Below are positions 16,115-25,264 of a stretch of DNA of 64,000 bases, in pieces; position 1 is the stretch's first letter, and every line of letters begins with the position of its first letter. A program made the position numbers and the translations under genes. Under the pieces are notes generated by a model. That model ran no database searches. It had not been told where the DNA came from and saw nothing but the letters and a program-made list of their open reading frames with translations. The stretch lies in contig CAXUKO010000007.1 of assembly GCA_964251665.1 (NCBI GenBank), forward strand, positions 62,001 to 126,000, in the 5' to 3' direction. Source of the stretch: JBBQLG01 sp964251665 (GTDB lineage Bacteria; Bacteroidota; Bacteroidia; Cytophagales; Spirosomataceae).

Positions 16115-18304
16115 TTATTTCACGAACAGCAACTCGCGGTATTTCACCAATGGCCAGTCTTCATCATCAACGATCTGTTCGAGTTTGTCAACTTCATAAC
16201 GGATAACGTCGAAGAAGTCTTTTACTTCCGTAGCGTATACCTTCGCTGTAGCCGCCGTATCGCCCAGGTTGTTGGCCTTCTTGCGGGTTTCGGTCATGGC
16301 CTCCACCTTGCTCTTGATTACAATCACCCGGGTCGAAATCTCACGCAGGATGTCTTTCACCGGCTCGGCTTCGGCTTCCATACCCAGGTCAACCAGTGCT
16401 TTGGCCGTTTGTGCCAGTTTATGCTGATATTTCAGGGCGGTCGATACCACGTGGTTCAGGGCGAGGTCACCAATAACACGCGACTCGATCTGCACTTTCT
16501 TGATGTACTTTTCCAGTTCGATTTCGTACCGTGATTCTACTTCGGCGTGGCTCAATACACCCGTCCGCTCGAACAGGGCCAGCGACTCAGGCTTCATGTA
16601 AACGCCTAACGCTTCGGGGCTGGATTTGATGTTCGACAGACCACGTTTAGCCGCTTCTTCGACCCACTCATCCGAGTAGCCGTTACCTTCAAACAGAATC
16701 CGTTTCGAGGCCGAGTAGTACGCTTTCAGAATGTCGACAATGGCCAGCTCTTTCTTCTCACCGTTCGCCAGACGGGCGTCCAGGTCAACCTTGAACTGCG
16801 TCAACTGATCGGCTACAATGGCGTTCAGCACCGTCATGGTCGAGGCCGAATTGGCGCCACCACCCACGGCCCGGAACTCAAATTTATTACCCGTGAAGGC
16901 AAATGGCGAGGTCCGGTTCCGGTCGGTATTGTCGCGGATCAGCGATGGAATCCGGTTCAGCCCCAGTTTGTAATAAACGTTATCGCCTTTGTTCAGCGAT
17001 ACCTCCGATTTCGTTTCGAGATCGTTCAACGCCTGCGTCAGCGATTCGCCCAGGAAGATCGACACAATAGCCGGTGGCGCTTCATTGGCACCCAGCCGGT
17101 GTTCGTTACCCGCCGAGGCAATGGATGCCCGCAACAGGTCGGCATTGTCGTGGACGGCTTTGATTACGTTTACCAGGAACGTCAGAAAGCGCAGGCTTTC
17201 TTTTGGTTTCGTGCTGGGAGCCAGCAGGTTAACACCCGTATTGGTGCCCAGCGACCAGTTGTTGTGCTTACCGCTGCCATTGATACCGGCAAACGGTTTT
17301 TCGTGGAACAGAACTTTCAGGTTATGCCGCTCAGCCACTTTTTCCATCAGGTCCATCAACAGGGCATTGTGGTCGATGGCTAAGTTAACCTCTTCAAACG
17401 TCGGCGCTACCTCGAACTGACCCGGGGCTACCTCATTGTGGCGCGTCCGAACGGGCATACCCAGTTTCATGGCTTCAAACTCAAAGTCGACCATGAACGC
17501 GTTAACCCGTGGCGGAATTGACCCGAAATAGTGGTCTTCCAGCTGCTGCCCGCGGGCAGGGGCATGACCAAATACCGTGCGACCGGCCAGCACCAGATCC
17601 GGGCGGGCATAGAACAGGGCACGGTCAACGACAAAATATTCCTGCTCGGGACCGAGCGTTGGCGTAATTTTCGTTACGTTCCGATCAAAATACTGGCAAA
17701 CAGCAACGGCCGCTTTATCGATAGCCGACAGCGCTTTCAGCAGCGGTGTTTTGTAATCGAGTGCTTCGCCGGTATACGAAATAAAGACAGATGGAATGCA
17801 CAGCGTTTTACCACCGGCACCGTTGTCCATCAAAAAGGCGGGCGATGATGGGTCCCAGCCGGTATAGCCGCGAGCTTCAAACGTGTTCCGCAGACCACCG
17901 TTTGGAAACGACGAGGCATCGGGTTCCTGCTGTACCAAGGCACCACCCTTAAATTTTTCGATGGCTTTACCGTCCATCGTAATGTCAAAAAAGGCATCGT
18001 GTTTTTCAGCAGTCTCACCCGTCAGCGGCTGAAACCAGTGTGTGTAGTGGGTAGCGCCTTTCGAGGTAGCCCATGATTTCATGGCTTGTGCTACTTCATC
18101 AGCAATATCACGGTCGATGCGGCCGCCGGTGTCGATGGCCTCCGTAATTTTGATGTAAGCCTCCGGCGAGAGCAACGCCCGCATGACATCATTGCTGAAC
18201 GTGTAGGAACCATAAAAATCAGCTACACGCTCAGCGGGCGGAGCCACGGGTAACGCTTGCCGGCTTTGTGCAATTTCGAGCGCTTTAAAACGGAAGTTGG
18301 CCAT
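16115..18304 (-). CDS. glnN: Glutamine synthetase type III
   Basis: 729 aa, matching the long GSIII class (about 700-730 aa) of Bacteroidota and cyanobacteria. It makes glutamine from glutamate, ammonium and ATP; GSIII forms a double hexameric ring. Visible: N-terminal FYGSYTFSNDVM; THWFQPLTGETAEKHDAF; LGPEQEYFVVDR; NGSGKHNNWSLGTNTGVNLL; ANEAPPAIVSIFLG; SPFAFTGNKFEFRAVG. The ammonium transporter amt and a porin gene are 2.3 kb away on the same strand. A good TTTG-N21-TATGTTTG promoter lies upstream. Confidence 0.97.
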   Translation of the reverse strand: MANFRFKALEIAQSRQALPVAPPAERVADFYGSYTFSNDVMRALLSPEAYIKITEAIDTGGRIDRDIADEVAQAMKSWATSKGATHYTHWFQPLTGETAEKHDAFFDITMDGKAIEKFKGGALVQQEPDASSFPNGGLRNTFEARGYTGWDPSSPAFLMDNGAGGKTLCIPSVFISYTGEALDYKTPLLKALSAIDKAAVAVCQYFDRNVTKITPTLGPEQEYFVVDRALFYARPDLVLAGRTVFGHAPARGQQLEDHYFGSIPPRVNAFMVDFEFEAMKLGMPVRTRHNEVAPGQFEVAPTFEEVNLAIDHNALLMDLMEKVAERHNLKVLFHEKPFAGINGSGKHNNWSLGTNTGVNLLAPSTKPKESLRFLTFLVNVIKAVHDNADLLRASIASAGNEHRLGANEAPPAIVSIFLGESLTQALNDLETKSEVSLNKGDNVYYKLGLNRIPSLIRDNTDRNRTSPFAFTGNKFEFRAVGGGANSASTMTVLNAIVADQLTQFKVDLDARLANGEKKELAIVDILKAYYSASKRILFEGNGYSDEWVEEAAKRGLSNIKSSPEALGVYMKPESLALFERTGVLSHAEVESRYEIELEKYIKKVQIESRVIGDLALNHVVSTALKYQHKLAQTAKALVDLGMEAEAEPVKDILREISTRVIVIKSKVEAMTETRKKANNLGDTAATAKVYATEVKDFFDVIRYEVDKLEQIVDDEDWPLVKYRELLFVK

Positions 18305-18699
18305 TGGAGGTATTAGGTGGTTTCTGGTGAAAAATCAGTCAAACATACATAAAAACAGACTGGTTTCGCAAAGAAATACACAAAATTTAAGCTGTTTTTC
18401 ATCAAAAGCCGGTAAAATCTGTATGTTATACTAAAATTTACCAACGATTATTCCGAATATCAAAATAACTATTCTCCTAAAAAATTGACTATATTCAAGT
18501 AGCTCAACGATTCGTTGAGAGCACTGTAGTCGGCCATTTTTTACCTTAAATCGCCGTGTCGTTGCCAGGATTTTGCCCCGAACTACTCGTCCTGATAAAT
18601 AGTTGTATTTTTGGGGTTTATAATCCCCGAAATAGACGTTGTGACCGGGTCAGACAGGTCTTCGTCCCCCGGCATCAGTAAGACTGTTCATTACTTCAC
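18305..18699. other. 395-bp divergent intergenic region, glnN / mtaB
   Basis: No coding potential seen. It is AT-rich in the middle (18415-18490). It holds the glnN promoter candidate (18340-18372) and, on the plus strand, a TATTTTTG -7-like box at 18606-18613 that could serve mtaB although no matching -33 box is seen. No hairpin of terminator quality. Confidence 0.6.
18340..18372 (-). promoter_or_regulatory. Candidate glnN promoter (Bacteroidota sigma-ABfr type)
   Basis: On the minus strand TTTG (18372-18369), 21-nt spacer, TATGTTTG (18347-18340), matching TTTG/TAnnTTTG consensus boxes fully. The -7 box is 35 nt upstream of the glnN ATG. Confidence 0.5.
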
Positions 18700-20046
18700 A
18701 TGAAGAAAATTGCTTTTTATACACTCGGCTGCAAGCTGAATTTTTCGGAAACGTCAACGCTGGCCCGCACCTTGGAAACTCGCGGCTATGAGCGCGTAGA
18801 ATTCAACCAGCAGCCTGATATATTTATCATCAATACCTGCTCGGTGACGGATAATGCGGATAAAAAATGCCGCAAAATCGTTCGGGAAGCGCAAAAGATC
18901 AACCCTGATGGCTATGTGGCTATTGTGGGCTGCTACGCTCAGCTGAAGCCACAGGAGATTGCCGGCATTCCGGGGGTTGATGCCGTGTTGGGTGCCGCCG
19001 AAAAATTCCGGCTCGCCGATTTGCTCGGCGATTTCGTGAAGGAGCCGACGGGCCGGGCGCAGGTCTTTAATTCACCCATCGAAACCGCACTGGATTACCA
19101 CGCTTCGTATTCGCTCAATGACCGGACGCGAACGTTTCTGAAGGTACAGGACGGCTGCGACTACCCCTGCGCCTACTGCACCATTCCGCTCGCCCGCGGG
19201 AAAAGCCGCTCAGACAGCATCGACAATGTGGTACGCTCGGCGCAGGAAATTGCGGGCCGGGGGCGGACGGCCGGGGCCGTGAAGGAGATTGTGCTGACGG
19301 GCGTGAACATCGGCGATTTTGGGATTCAGAACGGCATTCGTACCGAACGGTTCGCTGATCTGGTTCGGGCCTTAGACGAGGTCGAAGCCATCGAGCGTTT
19401 TCGCATTTCGTCTATCGAACCCAACCTGCTGACGGATGAGGTACTGACGTTTGTTGCCCAGTCGAAACGGTTTGTGCCGCATTTTCACGTACCACTGCAA
19501 TCAGGCAGCAACTCGGTACTGAGCCTGATGCGCCGTCGCTACAAACGCGAACTCTACGCCGACCGCGTAGCGCGGATTAAAGCCCTGATGCCGGATGCCT
19601 GCATCGGCGTCGATGTCATTGTGGGGCATCCCGGCGAAACCGACGAAGCTTTCCGGGAAACGTACCAGTTTCTCATGGATTTGCCGGTGTCTTACCTGCA
19701 CGTCTTTACGTATTCGGAGCGGCCCGATACACAGGCCGTGTCGATTCGGCCTGTCGTGCCCCAACACGTCCGGGCCGAGCGGTCGAAGATGCTGCATAGT
19801 CTGTCGGAGAAGAAACGACGGGCTTTTTACGAATCACAGGTCGGGCGGGAGGCCACGGTTTTATTTGAGGAAGATGCCACCGGCGACGCGGGACAAGCTG
19901 GTATGATGCAGGGATTTACGGAGAACTACATCCGGGTGATCGCCAAATACGACCCGTTGCTGATTAACGAACTCATGCCCGTTCAGTTAACAGCCATTAA
20001 TCCGGACGGCCTCATGGAGGTGGCTGAACTGGAGCGGGTGTATTAG
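18700..20046 (+). CDS. mtaB: tRNA t6A37 C2-methylthiotransferase
   Basis: 448 aa. MtaB converts t6A37 to ms2t6A37 in tRNAs reading ANN codons. Visible: N-terminal UPF0004 cluster ligands Cys11, Cys47 and Cys78; radical-SAM CDYPCAYC (Cys153, 157, 160); VGHPGETDEAF; and a C-terminal TRAM-like region (GREATVLFEE, ENYIRVIAKYD, LMPVQLTAI). KLNFSETS and TCSVTDNADKKCR after the cysteines separate MtaB from MiaB, which is encoded separately at 50871. Terminator at 20072-20098. Confidence 0.95.
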   Translation: MKKIAFYTLGCKLNFSETSTLARTLETRGYERVEFNQQPDIFIINTCSVTDNADKKCRKIVREAQKINPDGYVAIVGCYAQLKPQEIAGIPGVDAVLGAAEKFRLADLLGDFVKEPTGRAQVFNSPIETALDYHASYSLNDRTRTFLKVQDGCDYPCAYCTIPLARGKSRSDSIDNVVRSAQEIAGRGRTAGAVKEIVLTGVNIGDFGIQNGIRTERFADLVRALDEVEAIERFRISSIEPNLLTDEVLTFVAQSKRFVPHFHVPLQSGSNSVLSLMRRRYKRELYADRVARIKALMPDACIGVDVIVGHPGETDEAFRETYQFLMDLPVSYLHVFTYSERPDTQAVSIRPVVPQHVRAERSKMLHSLSEKKRRAFYESQVGREATVLFEEDATGDAGQAGMMQGFTENYIRVIAKYDPLLINELMPVQLTAINPDGLMEVAELERVY

Positions 20047-20071
20047 CGTACACCACACCTGTATATCGTTA

Positions 20072-20098
20072 GGCTGGTGTGTATCACCGGCCTTTTTT
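20072..20098 (+). terminator. Rho-independent terminator of mtaB
   Basis: GGCTGGTG (20072-20079), 5-nt loop, CACCGGCC (20085-20092) with one G-U pair, followed by T6 (20093-20098). Confidence 0.8.
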
Positions 20099-20147
20099 AT
20101 GCGGGCATCACGTACTCAGACAGTGACACTCACAGACCCAAACAAGC

Positions 20148-20462
20148 ATGAAAACTCCGGCAGACTGCCAGAACATTTCGGAAATCCGGCAGGCAATTGA
20201 TGAAATCGACAAGGCTGTGATTGACGCCTTAGGGAACCGGTTCGACTACGTAAAAGCCGCTTCCAAATTTAAAACCAACGTTGACTCCGTAAAAGCGGCC
20301 GACCGCTTCGCCACTATGCTGAATCAACGGCGGAACTGGGCCGAAGCCGCTGGTCTTAACCCCGACGTGATTGAAACGATGTACCGCGATCTGGTTAACT
20401 ACTTTATCCGCGAAGAACTACAACACTGGACCTCGACCAACACCAGTGGCGAAAGTGAGTAA
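20148..20462 (+). CDS. Isochorismate lyase / chorismate mutase-like enzyme (PchB type)
   Basis: 104 aa, all-helical chorismate-mutase (AroQ) fold, closest in pattern to PchB: MKTPADC start, IRQAIDEID, FDYVKAASKFK and a C-terminal helix ending in LQHW. Arg14, Arg31 and Lys42 fall at the positions of the PchB active-site residues, but the PchB Gln90 position is Glu90. PchB converts isochorismate to salicylate plus pyruvate and has weak mutase activity. No isochorismate synthase or siderophore gene is nearby, so the pathway is unclear. Confidence 0.82.
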   Translation: MKTPADCQNISEIRQAIDEIDKAVIDALGNRFDYVKAASKFKTNVDSVKAADRFATMLNQRRNWAEAAGLNPDVIETMYRDLVNYFIREELQHWTSTNTSGESE

Positions 20463-20510
20463 ACACGTTCAACAAGCCCCTCTTTTAGTCGGCCCATTCA
20501 TAAACGAATG

Positions 20511-20539
20511 AAGGTATCCGCCAGGGGCAGATACCTTCC
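20511..20539. other. 9-bp hairpin after the PchB-like gene
   Basis: GAAGGTATC (20511-20519) and GATACCTTC (20531-20539) pair across an 11-nt loop. There is no T tract; weak terminator or mRNA 3' structure. Confidence 0.35.
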
Positions 20540-20608
20540 ACGAGTACAACAAAACCACAGTCGGGCTAAACGAATCAGCCAAGTCTGCGGCTCTGTCGAA
20601 TATGTATG

Positions 20609-20640
20609 AACGGGGCCGCTGGTTGCAGCAGCCCCGTTTT
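20609..20640 (+). terminator. Hairpin terminator between pchB-like gene and amt
   Basis: AACGGGGC (20609-20616) pairs with GCCCCGTT (20631-20638); an inner GCTG/CAGC extends the stem. A T5 run (20637-20641) follows on the plus strand. It may also stabilise the 3' end of the amt transcript coming from the other side (stop at 20643). Confidence 0.7.
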
Positions 20641-20642
20641 TA

Positions 20643-21977
20643 TTAGGCTTCGATCATGAATTCGTCGTGCTGACTCACGTCCAGACCAACTTTTTCATCA
20701 TCCTCCGACACGCGCAGCGGCAGAATAGCGTTGGTAACCATCAGCAGCAGGTAGGACATGCCAAACGCAAAGGCCGACACAATTACCAGTGCTTCCATGT
20801 GGGTGATGAACAGCGACGTTTGACCAAACGCCAGCCCTTCGCTGCCTTCTGCCACTGCCGAGTTAACCCCCCGGCTGGCGAAAATACCCGTCATGATCAT
20901 ACCAACCATACCGCCTACACCGTGGCAGGGGAACACGTCCAGCGTATCGTCCAGACGCGATTTCGAGCGCAGGTGAGCAACGTAGTTACTGGTCATGGCC
21001 GCTACCGTACCAATGAAAATCGAGGTAGGAATAGTGACGAAACCAGCCGCCGGAGTAATGGCAACCAGACCCACAACAGCACCGATACAGAACCCAAGTG
21101 CCGACACTTTCTTGCCTTTAGCCGAGTCGAACAGGACCCATGCCAGACCAGCCGCAGCCGCAGCCGTGTTCGTCGTGGCAAATGCCGACGCAGCCAGCGG
21201 AGAAGCGGCAACGGCCGAACCCGCGTTGAAACCAAACCAGCCGAACCACAGCAGCCCCGTGCCCAGCAATACAAATGGAATGTTAGCGGGTGGCAGCAGA
21301 TTGGCTTCCAGATGCGATTTCCGACGTTTCAGGTAGATCGCACCCGCCAGCGCGGCCCAGCCAGCCGACATGTGAACAACCGTACCACCGGCAAAATCAA
21401 GCACACCCATTTTAAATAGAAATCCTTCGGGATGCCAGGTCCAGTGGGCCAGTGGTGCATAAACCAACAGGCTGAACAGGATCATGAACAGAACGTACGA
21501 CCGGAAATTAACCCGCTCGGCCATCGAACCCGTTACCAGGGCCGGGGTGATTACGGCAAATTTCAACTGGAAAAACGCGAAGACGACCAGCGGAATCGAA
21601 GCGGCCAGCGACCAGGGCTTACCATCGAGCACCCCTTTGAACATGAAGAAGGTAGTTGGATCACCGATGAAGCCGCCGATTGACGTACCAAAGGCCAAAC
21701 TAAAGCCAACCACTACCCACAGAATGCTGATCACACCCATGGCAATGAAGCTTTGCAGCATGGTCGAAATCACGTTTTTGTTGTTCACCATACCGCCGTA
21801 GAAATAGGCAAGTCCCGGTGTCATGAGCAGTACAAGGGCAGTCGCCACCAGCATCCAGGCGGTGTCACCGGCGTTGATGCCCTCCGTTACAATCTGCGTA
21901 GGTACCGAGGGTTGCAGAATGCCCAGCACACTGACGCCTAAGAGCAAAATGAGTGGTAGATAATTTGGCTTTTGCAT
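20643..21977 (-). CDS. amt: Ammonium transporter (Amt/MEP/Rh family)
   Basis: 444 aa with about 11-12 membrane segments after a signal-like first segment, as in AmtB. Visible: GDTAWMLVATALVLLMTPGLAYFYGGMV, usual Amt start; APLAHWTWHPEGFLFKMGVLDFAGGTVVHMSAGWAALAGAI; FNAGSA; HGVGGMVGMIMTGIFA, with pore histidines. Inner-membrane ammonium uptake. Co-oriented 52 bp downstream of an outer-membrane porin gene, so the pair probably forms a two-membrane import route. No GlnK/PII gene is adjacent, which is unusual for amt loci. Confidence 0.96.
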   Translation of the reverse strand: MQKPNYLPLILLLGVSVLGILQPSVPTQIVTEGINAGDTAWMLVATALVLLMTPGLAYFYGGMVNNKNVISTMLQSFIAMGVISILWVVVGFSLAFGTSIGGFIGDPTTFFMFKGVLDGKPWSLAASIPLVVFAFFQLKFAVITPALVTGSMAERVNFRSYVLFMILFSLLVYAPLAHWTWHPEGFLFKMGVLDFAGGTVVHMSAGWAALAGAIYLKRRKSHLEANLLPPANIPFVLLGTGLLWFGWFGFNAGSAVAASPLAASAFATTNTAAAAAGLAWVLFDSAKGKKVSALGFCIGAVVGLVAITPAAGFVTIPTSIFIGTVAAMTSNYVAHLRSKSRLDDTLDVFPCHGVGGMVGMIMTGIFASRGVNSAVAEGSEGLAFGQTSLFITHMEALVIVSAFAFGMSYLLLMVTNAILPLRVSEDDEKVGLDVSQHDEFMIEA

Positions 21978-22029
21978 AGCGGTAGAAAGATTTTTGTTGT
22001 ACCAGATATTTGATTATGAAGAAGTTAGG

Positions 22030-23214
22030 TTAATACTTGAAAATGGCCGCCAACCCCAGCGTTGTCTGGCTCTTCGTCAGCGCACCGTCGCCGTCAATGA
22101 ATTTGTTTTTGCTATAGCTGTCGACGCGCAGTTCCGGCTTGAGCAGCAGATGCCCGTCGGCCAGCGTTACATTACCCGTAATAGTGAGCGAGTTAACGCT
22201 TACTCCGCTCCCATCGGCCGCCACCAATGCCCGGGCGCCATTGGTATTGTCGAACACCTCGTACCGGGCGCCCAGACCGAAGTTATCGGAGATAGCATAG
22301 TTACCGTACAACGCCACCCCGCCCCAGCTTTTCGCGCTTTGTCCGTCGGGAACCTGCGTGCCGGTGAAGTACGGATTACCCTGCTGATACCCGCCCTTCT
22401 GCGAGCCCATCGCGGCATTCAGACCCAGAAAGAATTTAGGGGTAATCTGATAGGTCGTTGTCAGGTCAAACAGGGAGTAGTTGCCGGTCGAGTCTTTACC
22501 ATTTGCCTTTATGTTGGCTTCGTTACTGACAATCGCATTCAGGTAGACATTCCAGCCCGAAACGGGGGCAAAAAACAACTGAGAGATAAAGCCTTTGGCG
22601 CGGTTGTTATCGAAGTTGCGGTCGACGTTGTTGACGATACCAGCCATCAAATACACCTTATCGCTGAAATTATACTGCGCCTTCAGGCCCAGGTGATAGA
22701 AAGGGCCATTGTTGAACAGGTTCGAGAGCGAGTAATTGTAGTTGACCGGTGCGTCGATTACCTCGTAACCGATGTGCGTACCAAACTGACCGGCGGTGAA
22801 ACTAAGTTTTGGTGTCGCCTTCAGGGTAATGTACGCCTGCTTGATTACCAGTGCCGTTGACGTAGCGGCCCCCGTATTGAGCGAAACCGTATTACCGTAA
22901 TTGCCAAGATCGGCATGATTGCCAAATGTCAGGTCCATTACAGCGTCTAATTTGTCGGATGTGTACGTGCCTTTTGTCTGAATTAACCCTATCTGAAACT
23001 GACCCGCCCGCTGATCGAAGGCCCGGGCAGCCCCATTAACGCCCGTATTGAGCCGATCCAGTGGATTATTGAAGTTTGCTATGTAATAGGTATCCATATA
23101 TCCCGAAAAGGTAAATTTTCCGGGTGCAGGAGCCGCACTGTCAGCAGGCATAATCCCTGCATTAGCTAAAACTGTATTGGCAAGACAAGTTAAAAGTAAA
23201 AGTCTTTTTTTCAT
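22030..23214 (-). CDS. Outer-membrane porin-like beta-barrel, linked to amt
   Basis: 394 aa from ATG 23212-23214, chosen for its signal peptide (MKKRLLLLTCLANTVLANA). FTFSGYMDTYYIANFNNPL, FQIGLIQTKGTY, TFGNHADLGNYG, AYITLKATPKLSFTAGQFGTHIGYEV and repeated amphipathic strands fit the putative Bacteroidota barrel porin family (OmpL-like). The protein ends in KY after a strand AAIF, with the aromatic residue one from the end. Likely lets ammonium or small solutes across the outer membrane to Amt. Confidence 0.82.
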   Translation of the reverse strand: MKKRLLLLTCLANTVLANAGIMPADSAAPAPGKFTFSGYMDTYYIANFNNPLDRLNTGVNGAARAFDQRAGQFQIGLIQTKGTYTSDKLDAVMDLTFGNHADLGNYGNTVSLNTGAATSTALVIKQAYITLKATPKLSFTAGQFGTHIGYEVIDAPVNYNYSLSNLFNNGPFYHLGLKAQYNFSDKVYLMAGIVNNVDRNFDNNRAKGFISQLFFAPVSGWNVYLNAIVSNEANIKANGKDSTGNYSLFDLTTTYQITPKFFLGLNAAMGSQKGGYQQGNPYFTGTQVPDGQSAKSWGGVALYGNYAISDNFGLGARYEVFDNTNGARALVAADGSGVSVNSLTITGNVTLADGHLLLKPELRVDSYSKNKFIDGDGALTKSQTTLGLAAIFKY

Positions 23215-23286
23215 AATTAAATTTTGCTTGGTAGGGACAGGTGGTCGATTGTTTGAGCGCACAAATCTTACCCACAAAAAGCATTT

Positions 23287-23302
23287 TTGCAACAATTTGC
23301 CC
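23287..23302 (-). promoter_or_regulatory. Possible sigma-54 -24/-12 element upstream of porin-amt
   Basis: On the minus strand GGGCAAATTGTTGCAA: a GG, exactly 10 nt, then GC, with the TTGCA core at -12. The -24 part is poor beyond the GG (consensus TGGCAC). A start site would fall near 23277, about 60 nt before the ATG. Nitrogen-scavenging genes often use sigma-54. Confidence 0.3.
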
Positions 23303-23524
23303 TAAAGTTTAAAAGTTTTATTTCTAAAACAGGTGTTATTTGGAATTTGTGGTAGTTAAAATGACTTTATTTCGTTTAAAAAAGGCATTTATTAAGATTT
23401 TAATATATTTTGAAGAACTCAACTTTATGCAAATATTATGTAGGTTATCATTTGAGTCGATATGGGGCATTTTCTTGTAAAAATTATATTTTATTATAGA
23501 ATCATTTTAAATCATTAATTTCAT

Positions 23525-23561
23525 AAAAAAACCCGACCGTTTTAAAACGGTCGGGTTTTTT
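23525..23561 (-). terminator. Near-perfect palindromic terminator of the ferredoxin gene
   Basis: A-rich start, CCCGACCG (23532-23539), TTTTAAAA centre, CGGTCGGG (23548-23555), T6. Symmetric, so active on both strands; directly downstream of the ferredoxin stop at 23592. Confidence 0.85.
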
Positions 23562-23591
23562 CGGCAGCAAACTGCCTGCTTCGTGTCTATC

Positions 23592-23942
23592 TTACTCTTC
23601 GGCGTGCAGCCAGGCCTTTTTGCCTACCAGTGTGTCTTCATCCTCTTCATGTTCAGGATCGGGCACGCAACAATCAACCGGGCAGACAGCGGCACACTGC
23701 GGCTCCTCGTGAAAGCCTACACATTCAGTGCACTTATCAGAAACGATGTAATAAAATTCATTGGAAACGGGAGTCTGCGGGGCTTTACCGCTCACCACGG
23801 TGCCGTCGCCGAAATCAACCTCAGACAGGCTGGTGCCTCCGCCCCAGGTCCACTCGACACCACCTTCGTAAATAGCGGTGTTGGGGCATTCGGGTTCGCA
23901 GGCACCACAGTTGATGCACTCCTCGGTAATCATGATGGCCAT
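23592..23942 (-). CDS. Two-cluster [4Fe-4S] ferredoxin
   Basis: 116 aa. First cluster ligands Cys9, Cys12, Cys15 and Cys19 (CINCGACEPECP). Second group Cys71, Cys74, Cys83, Cys87 plus Cys91 and Cys92 (CTECVGFHEEPQCAAVCPVD). The insert EWTWGGGTSLSEVDF between them and the acidic tail are typical of the Bacteroidota version. Cytosolic electron carrier. Divergent from the acyl-CoA reductase gene, a neighbour pair that may reflect a shared redox role. Confidence 0.93.
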   Translation of the reverse strand: MAIMITEECINCGACEPECPNTAIYEGGVEWTWGGGTSLSEVDFGDGTVVSGKAPQTPVSNEFYYIVSDKCTECVGFHEEPQCAAVCPVDCCVPDPEHEEDEDTLVGKKAWLHAEE

Positions 23943-24153
23943 ACGCTGTACCAGTTTAAAGACGAAATAGAACTGCCTTTTTGTAATGGAACAACAAATA
24001 TAATTATTTAAAGGTTGAGGCCAAACTTAAAATAATTTTCAGCCGTTGAAATAAATGGCCCCGTCAGTCAGCAACCTGCCCGCGAGCTTACTTACACCGA
24101 CGCGGACACGGTGTTCTTACCGATTGCTGCTGACTATCCGGCCCCAACACTGT

Positions 24154-25245
24154 ATGCGCCTATCTGAACGAATTGAAACGTTTGCCGCCCTGGGTGATTA
24201 CCTGCGCTCGCCGGCTCACGAGGCCGAATTAACGGAGATTGCGGAACTGGCCAACCGCCGAAATAATTGGTTTATACCAGCTAATTCCCGCAAGGCACTA
24301 CGGGCCATTGCCGACGAATTTCTATCCATCGACAAACTGACTGCCTGGACAGCCGCTTACCCGTCTGCCACCAACAGCGATATAGCGGCAGTACCGGCTA
24401 CCTCCGCCAAACGAGTTGGCGTCGTGATGGCCGGTAACATTCCGGCCGTTGGTTTCCATGACCTGCTCAGTGTGCTTATCAGCGGTCATCACCTGCTGGC
24501 TAAACTCAGTACCCAGGATTTTGTATTAATGCAATATTTAATACAAAAAATAAAGGATATAAATCCGACTTTCGCGGAGTACATAACCGTAGCTGAACGC
24601 CTGAACGACGCCGATGCCTTCATCACGACGGGCAGCGACAACACCGCCCGGTACTTCGACTATTACTTTGGCAAACGGCCGCACATTATCCGCAAAAACC
24701 GCACGTCGGTCGGGCTGCTGATGGGAGCCGAAATGGATGGCGACCTTGACAGGCTGGGCGACGACATCCTGAGCTACTTCGGGCTGGGTTGCCGGAACGT
24801 ATCGACACTGCTGGTGCCCGACGATGAAGATGGTACACGCTATGTGTTTGACCGGCTGCTGCGTACGCTCGAACCCCGCGCTCCGGACTTTCTGAATCAC
24901 CACAAATACCTGAATAACTACGACTACAACAAGTCGATTTACCTGGTGAACCGGGTACCGCATTTAGACAACGGCTTTTTGCTGGTGACGCAGAACGAAA
25001 CGGGGCTGGTTTCGCCAATTTCAGTGGTTTATTTCCAGACGTATGCCACGCAGGACGATGCAGCGGCTATTCTGACCCGAAATGCCGACAAAATTCAGGT
25101 TGTTGCTTCAGCCGACCGGGGCGATGGACAAGGCTGGTTTACCAGTACAACCTCACCGGTTGTCGCCTTCGGACAAACGCAGCGTCCCAGCCTCACCGAC
25201 TACGCCGATGGTGTAGATACGATGGCGTTTCTGGCGTCGCTGTAG
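24154..25245 (+). CDS. Acyl-CoA reductase (LuxC-like)
   Basis: 363 aa from ATG 24154 (MRLSERIETFAALG); the frame is open further upstream without family-like sequence. GVVMAGNIPAVGFHDLL, ISGHHLLAKLSTQDFVLM, AFITTGSDNTARYFDYYFGK, PHIIRKNRTSVGLL and DILSYFGLGCRNVSTLLVP (Cys in the expected active-site region) fit LuxC/acyl-CoA reductase-type aldehyde dehydrogenases. They reduce acyl-CoA to aldehyde with NADPH through a cysteine thioester. The end product is unknown here. Confidence 0.85.
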   Translation: MRLSERIETFAALGDYLRSPAHEAELTEIAELANRRNNWFIPANSRKALRAIADEFLSIDKLTAWTAAYPSATNSDIAAVPATSAKRVGVVMAGNIPAVGFHDLLSVLISGHHLLAKLSTQDFVLMQYLIQKIKDINPTFAEYITVAERLNDADAFITTGSDNTARYFDYYFGKRPHIIRKNRTSVGLLMGAEMDGDLDRLGDDILSYFGLGCRNVSTLLVPDDEDGTRYVFDRLLRTLEPRAPDFLNHHKYLNNYDYNKSIYLVNRVPHLDNGFLLVTQNETGLVSPISVVYFQTYATQDDAAAILTRNADKIQVVASADRGDGQGWFTSTTSPVVAFGQTQRPSLTDYADGVDTMAFLASL

Positions 25246-25264
25246 GTGCTTTTTATTTGTTAAA

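Larger units (their letters stand above)
23215..23591. other. 377-bp AT-rich intergenic region, porin / ferredoxin
   Basis: No gene seen. 23320-23525 is strongly AT-rich compared with its surroundings. It contains the sigma-54-like site at 23287-23302 and ends with the ferredoxin-gene terminator at 23525-23561. Confidence 0.6.

Noticed and set aside
20667..21419. Plus-strand frame over amt
   Set aside because: Gln/Arg/His-rich shadow of a membrane-protein gene; not plausible as a protein.
21994..22860. Plus-strand frame over the porin gene
   Set aside because: Antisense to a signal-peptide-bearing barrel protein; no start context or motif.
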